NCBI GenBank assembly: GCA_021203405.1
Contig: JAJQBG010000111.1
Span: 1 to 35,431 of the forward strand
Origin: Bacteroides sp.
Lineage (GTDB): Bacteria > Bacteroidota > Bacteroidia > Bacteroidales > Bacteroidaceae
Direction of reading: 5' to 3'
Length of the DNA: 35,431 nucleotides
Positions 21,165 to 29,752 of the stretch are shown here, piece by piece; the stretch's first letter is position 1; each line of letters begins with the position of its first letter. The notes under the pieces were generated by a model. That model did not search any database, had not been told where the DNA came from, and worked only from the letters and a program-made list of their open reading frames with translations. Both the position numbers and the translations under genes were made by a program.

Positions 21165-22417
21165 CAGCTCCCTCTAAAGTGGGTAATTATAGATGGCGGG
21201 TGGTTGCACTGCTCTTTTTTGCCACTACGATCAATTACATTGACCGGCAGATACTGGGTATGTTAAAGCCTTTTATTGCCAGTGATTTTAATTTAACCGA
21301 ACTTAGTTACGGCTATATTGTCTCCGCCTTTCAGGCGGCTTATGCGGTCGGACTTCTGTTTGCCGGTAACCTGATCGACAAATACGGTACCCGCATCAGT
21401 TATGCAGTGGCTGTAGTGGTGTGGAGCCTGGCCGGATGTTTCCACGCAGCTGCCCGGAGTGCTTTCGGATTCGGGATTGCTCGCTTTTTCCTGGGATTGG
21501 GAGAGTCCGGGAACTTTCCTGCCGCTATTAAAGCCACAGCCGAATGGTTCCCCAAAAAAGAGCGGGCCCTGGCTACCGGGCTTTTTAATACCGGAGCCAA
21601 TATGGGAGCCATTATCGCTCCGATCATTGTTTCCGTGATAACTGTAGCCTGGGGATGGCGGTGGGCCTTTATTGTCACCGGATTGTTAGGCTTTGTCTGG
21701 GTCATCGCCTGGTTCGTATTGTACCGTTTACCCGCTCAGGTGAAGGGGCTCAGTCGGGCAGAGTATCGGTATATACACTCCGATAGCCTGCATCCGGAAG
21801 CAGAGAAGGCGGAAAAGAGTGTACCCTGGAAGGAACTGTTAAAACAGCGCACTACCGTTGGTATCTGCGGAGCCCGTTTTATCTCCGACTGGGTGTGGTG
21901 GTTCTTTCTCTTCTGGACGCCCGATTTTCTGCATAAAGTCTATGGAGTGGATATTACACAAATGGTATTGCCACTGATCATTATCTATGTTTTTTCCTCC
22001 GTTGGGGGAGTAGCAGGGGGAGCGCTCTCCTCTATGCTGATCAAAAGAGGCAAAGAGGTGAGTACCTCCCGTAAGATAGCGATGCTGGTCCTGGCTCTCT
22101 GTGTAGTACCGGTTATCCTTATCCCTTCCCTCTCTTCGCTCTGGCTCTCCGTCTGCCTGATCGGGGTCGCTGCTTTTGCTCATCAGGGGTGGGCATCCAA
22201 CGTATTTACCCTGGTCTCTGATTTCTACCCGAAGAATTCGGTTGGAAGTATGACGGGGCTGGCTGGTTTTGCAGGCTCCATGGGAGGGATCCTTTCCGGT
22301 ATCTTTGTGGGTAAGGTGCTGGATCTCACGGGAAGTTATTTCCTGATCTTTACCGTCGCGGGACTGGCTTATGTTATTGCATGGAGTGTTTTGCAATTGA
22401 CTTTGCCGAAGAAATAG
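21155..22417 (+). CDS. MFS hexuronate transporter, ExuT-like
   Basis: This is an intact 420-residue major facilitator protein with about 12 hydrophobic segments. The ExuT/anion:cation symporter type is indicated by the N-terminal RWRVVALLFFATTINYIDRQILGMLKP, the loop NLIDKYGTRISY between TM2 and TM3, FFLGLGESGNFPAAIKATAEWFPKKERALATG and the TM6-7 loop. It would import galacturonate or glucuronate across the inner membrane by proton symport. The ATG lies 10 bases before the end of the MtaA-like gene, so the two are translationally linked. Uronic acids are major products of pectin and RG-II breakdown, fitting the neighbouring operon. Confidence 0.88.
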   Translation: MPVTAPSKVGNYRWRVVALLFFATTINYIDRQILGMLKPFIASDFNLTELSYGYIVSAFQAAYAVGLLFAGNLIDKYGTRISYAVAVVVWSLAGCFHAAARSAFGFGIARFFLGLGESGNFPAAIKATAEWFPKKERALATGLFNTGANMGAIIAPIIVSVITVAWGWRWAFIVTGLLGFVWVIAWFVLYRLPAQVKGLSRAEYRYIHSDSLHPEAEKAEKSVPWKELLKQRTTVGICGARFISDWVWWFFLFWTPDFLHKVYGVDITQMVLPLIIIYVFSSVGGVAGGALSSMLIKRGKEVSTSRKIAMLVLALCVVPVILIPSLSSLWLSVCLIGVAAFAHQGWASNVFTLVSDFYPKNSVGSMTGLAGFAGSMGGILSGIFVGKVLDLTGSYFLIFTVAGLAYVIAWSVLQLTLPKK

Positions 22418-22452
22418 ATAATTCCTGCAGATCAACCATACTCCTGATCTTT

Positions 22453-25400
22453 TTACGGAGTGTACTGAGTCGGCAGCACCCCGAACATCTTTTTGAACGA
22501 TTTCGTAAAATAGCTGGGCGTATTGAATCCTACCGTATAGGCTACCTCTACTACACTCATTTTGCCTTCTTTAAGCAGTTCGGCTGCCTTTTTCAACCGG
22601 ACACTCTTTACAAACTCCGTCGGCGTATTCCCGGTGATGGATTGCAGTTTCCGGTAAAGGTTTACCCGGCTCATACCTACCTCCCGGCTTAACTCTTCAA
22701 TCGAATATTCGGAATTCCCCATATTCTTTTCAATTAGGGCCAGGGTACGTTTCAGGAACTTCTCATCCACATAAGAGATCGTGATCTGTTCCGGCTGTAT
22801 CTCTATCTCCTTCTCAAAAAGCTGCCGGTGTTGTGATTGTTGCTCCAGCAGGTTCCGGATGCGCAGTAACAAAATATCCCACTGAAAAGGTTTGGCAATA
22901 TAGGCATCTGCTCCCTCCTTATAACCCTGCCGTTCGTTCTCGAAGGTATTATTAGCCGTCAGTAAGATCACCGGAATGTGAGAGATAGAGAGGTTGTTCT
23001 TAATTCTTCTGCACAACTCAAACCCGCTTACCTGCGGCATCATCAGGTCGGTAATAATAAGATCCGGCTCTTTTTCCAGCGCCACCCGTTCTCCTTCTTC
23101 TCCATCCGCCGCTTCATACAGGATATAATAACGGCTGAGTTCCTTTTTCAGGTAGTTGCGGAACTCCTGGTTATCCTCCACGATCAATATCTTTTTCTTA
23201 GACTCCTCTTCCGGTTCGGCCGTGCTTTCCATAGGCAGCTCTCCGGTTGTGGACGAGGCCTCCAGGTCCATGGGAATATAGACCGAAAAAACAGAGCCCT
23301 TTTCCGGTTCGCTCTCTACCCGTACCTCTCCCTGGTGCATCTCCACATACTCTTTGACCAGGTTCAGCCCGATACCGCTTCCTTTGCGTCCGTCTCCCTC
23401 TTCCACCTGTTTAAAGTGTTCAAAGATCGTAGCAAGTTTTTCCCGGGGAATCCCTTTACCGGTATCTTCTACCTTTATCACTGCGTACGCTCTCTTCTCT
23501 TTTATCTCCCGGGTCAAAGAAACCCGTATGGTTCCGTTCTCTCCGGTAAATTTAATGGCATTTGAGAGCAGGTTGTGAAGGATCTTCCGCAGTTTATCGT
23601 GGTCAAAGCATAGTTCACAACCGGTAAGTTGTGTCTCATAACTGAATTTCAGGCTCTTCTCCGTGGTAATAAGCCTGAAGTTCTCATAAATGGAGTGCAG
23701 AAAGAGGTGAATATCTCCCCAGCTCAGGAAGAGCACTTCTCCTTTCATCTCCACCCTTCTGAAGTCCAACAGCTGGTTCACCAGCTCTAACAGTCCCCGC
23801 GCATTCCGATGGATAGAGGTTAGCTGTTCATTGATCTCCGGGTCTCTTACTCTTTTTAGTAGGGTCTCCAACGGAGCAATGACTAATGTAAGAGGGGTAC
23901 GGAGCTCGTGGCTGACATTGGTAAAGAAGCGATATTTGATCTGTGCCATCTTCTCCTCCATAGCCACCCGCTGTTTCTCTTTCTGGTATCCGATATACCG
24001 GAAGAGCACCCACAAACCTACCACCAGTAAGGTGAGGTTATACAACGTATACGCCCACCAGGTCTCATACCAGGCAGGCTGGCGGTCAATAAGAATGGTC
24101 ATACTCTCATCACTCCAACTGCCGTTCTCGTCCGTTGCCTTGATCTCTACCTCATAGCTGCCTTTCGAAAGTTCCGTCAGATAGATACTATTCTGGTTCT
24201 CCGGCAGGTAGTTCCAGGGAGCACCTTTCCTTTTATGCCGGAAGGCATACCGTATATTCTCCCTGGCAACCGGAGTGAAAGTAGAAAGGAAGAGCTCCAG
24301 GTTACGCTCCTCCGGTTGCAATATAATATGATGAGGCTTATAACCGGATAACCGGGATTCGCCGTTTACCCGGATCGCTATCAGTACCACAGGCGAAGTT
24401 TGACTCTCTGTCCGGAGCGGGATAAGAGGCGGAAATACCAAAACTCCTCCTGTTCCGCCAATGTGCATTTTTCCCTCTTCATCTTCGTAAAGTGACTGGA
24501 AATTATGCATGGATACATCCGGGTCGCTGCTGCGGATGATATAGAGGGATTCATTTTCCGGATGGTAAACTGTTATTTTCTGATCACAAAGTATCCATAT
24601 ATTTCCCTGGCTGTCGGCCCTGACGGCAGAGATGGCATTTCCGTCCAGACCGCACTCCGTGGTTTTTGCTGTAAAACGGTCGTCCCCCGGATCGTAACAA
24701 TACAAGCTTCCCGCCTGGGTGCCTGTCCACACCCTGCCATCGGGGGCTACCGTTACATTCCGGAAATTTTCTCCGGTATGGTGCCGGACCTTCCGGCTAT
24801 CTGCAAACAGTACCAGGAAACCATTCGACTCCGTGCCTATATATACATTCCCATCCGCAGAAGGGGCCACTGCGTTCACAATACCCGTTTTCTCCCACGC
24901 TGTCTCCAGCTCTTCACGCTCCGGATTGTATTTTAATAGATGGTAAGTGGTCCCTACCCACAAATTTCCCGGAAGATCTTCGTGAAGCGTGCGGATGCGC
25001 TCTCCGCTTCGGGTGGGTATCGTGGCAAGGGGCGTCTCTTGCAGACGGTTCTCCTTTTCGTGAATAAATAAGATCGTGGATGTATTCTCAGACTCGATCA
25101 ACGGGCTTCCTGTTACCTGCACAGAACGTACAGTGGAGGTATTTGCCGCCGTAAATATTCCCTCCCGGCTCCGGGCTTTTTCGAAGAAGGCCAACAACCG
25201 CCGGTTATTGGATATAAGGACACTGTTGTTGTCCGGATGCGAAAAGCATAAACCTGTATATTTCTGCCACATCCAGTAATGCCCATTTTCGTAGGCCAGG
25301 TGTTGCGGAGCGGCCGGAAAACCCGTTCTTTCTTCTATGGCAGGCAACAGATGGCGAAAAGATTCCTGGGACTGAAAAGAGAGAATAAAAGAGTAGGGAT

Positions 25401-26402
25401 AGCTTCCCGATACCCATATATGCCCCGACCTGTCACTCATTACATCATTCGGTAACTTTTTTCCGGGCGGCAGGAAAGCTGCTGTCTCTATAGGTTGTAG
25501 CTCATCCTGTTCATCCCTTTTATAGGCATATAAATTCTCCCGTGTAGCGACCCAGATATAATTCAGGGTACTATCCTGTGCAATACCTTTTACCCGTTGT
25601 GTTAATATATCCTTGCTGGTAAGGGAAAAACGTGCATTCGAGGAGTTGGTCGAAGATTGCGCTACAAACATCTCCTCCGGCTTTTCCGTCCCGGGATCAA
25701 AACGCACCACTCCTTTGTCCCAGGTACCGATCCAGTAGAGGGGAGCAGTGCAATCCTCTATTATACAGGTAGGACATTCCGGAAAGGGCCACGGATAGGG
25801 AATAAAAGAGTCTGTCTGTTTATCATACCGGGTAAGACCTCCCCGCCATTGGATCACCCATACATTTTTCCGGCTATCCTCATAGACCTGGTAAACGGTT
25901 TTGGGAGTTCCCTGCCACTCACTGATATAAGCTCCCAGCTTCTCTTCTTCCAGGTTATAGCGTTGCAGAAAGTGTTGCGTAGATATCCAGACCGTACCAT
26001 CCGACAGGGCATCAATGGTGCTGATCACCCAGCCCTTTATTTCGTCGTCATCCAGCAGTCTGATCCGGTAATCTTTTTTTTATCTAAGATATAAGCCCCC
26101 GTTTGGTGCCGAACCAGATGCGTTTCAGGCTATCTTCCGTTATGCAGGTAACGCTGTTACTCTCGATCCGTGTGGGATGGGTAAAGTCGGCCCTAAATAT
26201 CTCCACGGTATATCCATCGTCCCGGCACAATCCTCCGCCTTCCGTACCATACCACATATACCCTTCCGAATCCTGAAAAGTACAGACGATCTCTCCCACC
26301 GGTAACTGATTTTGAGTAGGCAGCCCCGATAGCGTCATGTTCTGTGCGGTTACGCTGCAAAGCAATAGGCAGAGTGTGAACAGCAGCCCCGGTTTTTTTC
26401 AT
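22453..26402 (-). CDS. hybrid two-component system sensor/regulator (HTCS; three frameshifts near the N-terminus)
   Basis: All HTCS parts are present: signal peptide, two Reg_prop beta-propellers (repeats such as SVTCITEDSLKRIWFGT, DRSGHIWVSG, DLPGNLWVGT, DSQGNIWILC), a Y_Y_Y domain, a TM helix (WWAYTLYNLTLLVVGLWVLF), HisKA (NVSHELRTPLTLVIAPLE), HATPase (DTGKGIPREKL ... GSGIGLNLVKEYVEMH), a receiver (ILIVEDNQEF, phospho-Asp in LIITDLMMPQ, KPF) and a C-terminal AraC HTH (VGMSRVNLYRKLQSITG ... VGFNTPSYFTKSFKK). The ATG at 26402 and A7 (one too many) give MKKPGLLFTLCLLLCSVTAQN when corrected. Further breaks are at 26096-26100 (C5, one short) and 26074-26081 (T8), joining GTKRGAYILDKK to DYRIRLLDDDE. 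Restored length is about 1,316 residues. It is divergent from the GH2 cluster, which it probably controls. Confidence 0.92.
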
Positions 26403-26431
26403 GGCAGGATACAAATTGGTTAATAAGTACA

Positions 26432-26439
26432 CAAATTTA
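26432..26439 (-). promoter_or_regulatory. candidate -7 box (TAAATTTG) of the HTCS gene
   Basis: The minus strand reads TAAATTTG, matching TAnnTTTG, 30 bases upstream of the HTCS ATG. The -33 element is not clear. Confidence 0.45.
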
Positions 26440-26525
26440 TACTTTAAAAATGAGATTCGAAAGTTACGGCTATTTCTTTTTCCGGATATGTCTTTTTGTG
26501 CGGTTTACCCGATCGAAACGGCCCT

Positions 26526-26557
26526 TTGTAACATGTATTGCATCACTTGTAACATGT
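26526..26557 (+). promoter_or_regulatory. direct repeat TTGTAACATGT x2 (21-bp step), candidate HTCS operator
   Basis: Two identical 11-mers, TTGTAACATGT at 26526-26536 and 26547-26557, are 21 bp apart (two helical turns) and end just upstream of the -33 element of the GH2 promoter. AraC-type regulators commonly bind direct repeats on one face of DNA next to the -35/-33 region. The divergent HTCS is the obvious candidate; this is inference from position and symmetry. Confidence 0.6.
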
Positions 26558-26563
26558 GTACTA

Positions 26564-26592
26564 TTGCCGGAACAGAGAGGCTTCTATCTTTG
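26564..26592 (+). promoter_or_regulatory. promoter of the GH2 cluster
   Basis: TTG at 26564-26566 and TATCTTTG at 26585-26592, spaced by 18 bases, match the Bacteroidetes consensus. The leader to the first GH2 ATG is about 70 bases. Confidence 0.72.
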
Positions 26593-26670
26593 CCGTAGTT
26601 ACTTTCGGTAACGTGTGACGGTAAAAGTGGATACCGCCTTCGGACGGGAAAATTATCAATTCATACCATA

Positions 26671-29600
26671 ATGAGACATACAAAACTACTTATTGCGGCT
26701 TTTCTGGCAGTTTACCTGCTTACCTCTCTCCCCCTGCTGGCTCTTGACTTTAAAGAGAACAGACGGGCAAGATACAATTTTAACAGTGAATGGCTCCTTT
26801 ATATCGGCGACCTGCCCGGAGCCGGACAGGCACGTTTTGATGACAAGTCGTGGGAAATGGTCACACTTCCCAGGGCTTATAACGAAGACGAAGCCTTCCG
26901 GGTAGCCATTGACGACCATACCGGGGGTATCGTCTGGTACCGTAAATACTTCAGGCTACCCGGTAAAGATAGCGGAAAAAAGGTTTTCCTGGAATTTGAA
27001 GGGATCCGTTTCGGCGGTGAGTTCTATGTGAACGGACAAAAGATCGGCATCCACGAGAACGGGGTCATGGCCTTCGGGTTTGACATCACCGACTATGTGA
27101 ACTTTGGAGGCAAAGAGAATGTCATTGCCATTCGCATTGGCAACTCCTGGGATTATAAAGAGAGCACCACAGATAGCCGTTACCAGTGGAACGATAAAAA
27201 TTTCAACGCCAATTACGGAGGTATTCCCAAAAATGTATACCTCCATGTTACCGATAAGTTATACCAGACACTCCCGCTCTATACTAACTTACAAACTACC
27301 GGTACCTATATCTATGCCCGGCAGATCCATATTTCTGAAGCCAGTGCTACCATCCATGCCGAATCAGAGGTGAGGAACGAATATCGTACCGAAAAAGAGT
27401 TCTGTTTTGAAGTTCAGATCGAAGATATGGAGGGTAACATCGTAAAAAAGATCGACGGGCCTCTGACCCGGCTGCAACCCGGTGAGACCGAAATAGTGAA
27501 AGCACAGGGTAAGATGGAGAATATCCACTTCTGGAGCTGGGGCTACGGTTATCTCTACAATGTATATACCACCCTGTATGTCAATAACAAACCGGTCGAT
27601 GTGGTAAAGACCCGCACCGGCTTCCGGAAAACCGCTTTCCGGGACGGTCTGGTTTACCTCAATGACCGGGTGATCCAGCTGAAAGGATATGCCCAGCGTA
27701 CCAGCAACGAGTGGCCTGCTGTGGGAATGTCGGTTCCTGCCTGGCTTAGTGATTACAGCAACCGGCTTATGGTAGAGAGTAACGGTAACCTAGTGCGCTG
27801 GATGCATGTAGCTCCCTGGAAACAGGATGTAGAGTCGTGCGATAGGGTAGGGCTTATCCAGGCGATGCCTGCCGGCGATGCCGAGAGAGATGCCAAGGGC
27901 CGCCAGTGGGAACAACGGGTAGAACTGATGCGCGATGCCATTATCTATAACCGTAACAACCCCAGTATTCTTTTTTATGAATCAGGTAATCAGGGAGTCA
28001 GTGAAGAACACATGGCCGAAATGAAAGCACTCCGTGATAAATACGATCCTTACGGAGGACGTGCTGCCGGTTCACGCGAAATGCTGGATAGTTATATAGC
28101 CGAATATGGCGGAGAGATGCTCTATATCAATAAAAGCGCCCGCCATCCTATGTGGGCTATGGAGTATTGCCGGGACGAAGCCCTTCGTAAATACTGGGAT
28201 GAATATTCTTATCCTTATCACAAGGATGGCGAAGGGAACGCCGCCTATAAATCAACGGTGACCAATACTACCCATACACAGGTTGATGCCAGTCCTTATA
28301 ACCGTAACCAGGACTCTTTTGCGGTGGAGACCGTCATCCGTTGGAACGACTATTTCCGGCTACGTCCCGGTACCGGGGCAGAGTCAGTTCGGGAGGTGTT
28401 AATATTATCTTCTCCGATAGCAATACTCATTTCCGCGGAGTAGAAAATTACCGCCGTAGTGGTGAAGTGGATGCCATGCGCATTCCCAAAGATGCCTTCT
28501 ACGCTCATCAGGTAATATGGGACGGTTGGGTCGATATTGAGAATGACCGTACCCATATTGTTGGTCACTGGAACTATACCCCTGAAGTAAAGAAAGATAT
28601 CTATGTTATCTCTTCCGGTGAACAGGTAGAACTCTTTATCAACGGGAAGTCACAAGGAATGGGAGAGAGAAGCCATACCTTCCTCTTTACCTTTAAAGAT
28701 ATCCGGTGGGAGGCCGGTAAAATAGAAGCTATCAGCTACGATGCTTCGAAAAAAAGAACTCAGCAGACACGAAATAAAGACAGCCGGCGATCCGGCCGCG
28801 ATCCGTCTTACCCTGATGCAGGCCCCTGATGGTTTCAAAGCCGATGGTGCCGATCTGGTATTGGTAGAGGTAGAAGTCGTAGATAAAGAGGGTATCCGCC
28901 ATCCGCTGGCTAACGACCTGATCTCTTTTGAACTCACCGGCCCGGCCGAGTGGCGGGGAGGGATTGCCCAGGGTCCCGATAATTATATTCTTTCTACCGA
29001 TCTTCCCGTAGAGTGTGGAGTGAACCGTGCTTTTATCCGCTCTACCACTAAAAGCGGTAAAGTTACCCTGAAGGCTACTGCCGCGGGACTTTCTGAAGCT
29101 ACCCTAACTTTCAACGCTATCCCTTTTAAACAGAATAATGGCCTTTCCACCTATATTAGCGGTGATTATCAACCCAGTCACCTTTCACGGGGTGCAACAC
29201 CGGCCACACCCGCTTTCAAACCCTCCCGCAGGAACGTAAAGATAGTAGATGCTATGGCCGGAGCCCACGAAGAGCAGGCACGGACCAGTTTTGATGATAA
29301 CGAACGTACTACCTGGGAGAACGACGGCAGGTTGAGAACCGGCTGGATCATTTACGAACTGGAGCGGGATGCTGAGGTGGCTGAGATCGATCTGAAACTC
29401 TCCGGCTGGCGCCGGCGCAGTTACCCGATCCGGATCTTTGTAGACGATAAAGAGGTCTATACAGGCAATACCCCGCAGAGCCTGGGTTATATATCCATTC
29501 CCATAACTCCTACCCAGGGACGTTTCGTCAAAATACAACTCAGCGGAGCCAGCTCCGAGGAGGATGCTTTCGGCGGACTGGTAGAGGTAACCGGTAAGAT

Positions 29601-29688
29601 CGAGTCGGATGTAGTAGGGAACAAAAACACCGATGCCAAAGGCCAGCTGGCTATTGTTGAAATAGATATACACGAAGCGATCCGATAG
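26671..29688 (+). CDS. GH2-family glycosidase with discoidin-like C-terminus, copy A (two frameshifts)
   Basis: A signal peptide (LLIAAFLAVYLLTSLPLLA) is followed by the GH2 sugar-binding domain (VTLPRAYNEDEAFRVAID, WYRKYFRLP, FYVNGQKIGIHENGVMAFGFDITDYV), an Ig-like domain, and a TIM barrel. Next come DUF4982- and Ig-like modules and an F5/8C-like domain (SFDDNERTTWENDGRLRTGWIIYELE). The usual acid/base motif is GNQ here (Q441 in FYESGNQGVS) instead of GNE, while the nucleophile region AMEYCRDE keeps its Glu. The ORFs join at the G4 run 28375-28378 (one G short: RPGTG-GRVSSGGVNIIFSD) and the A7 run 28749-28755 (one A extra: YDASKKELSRHEIKTAGD). Restored length is about 1,005 residues. It is a close tandem paralogue of the next gene. 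Confidence 0.86.
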
Positions 29689-29752
29689 AACTGTCACAAC
29701 ACAAACACATTTACATACAGTCAAACATCTTTTCATGACTAAGATCCTCACA

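Noticed and set aside
8455-28755. Homopolymer frameshifts as phase-variation switches
   Set aside because: Runs are short (2-8 bases), scattered through internal coding positions of many unrelated genes and of both signs; contingency loci normally have long tracts near starts or promoters.
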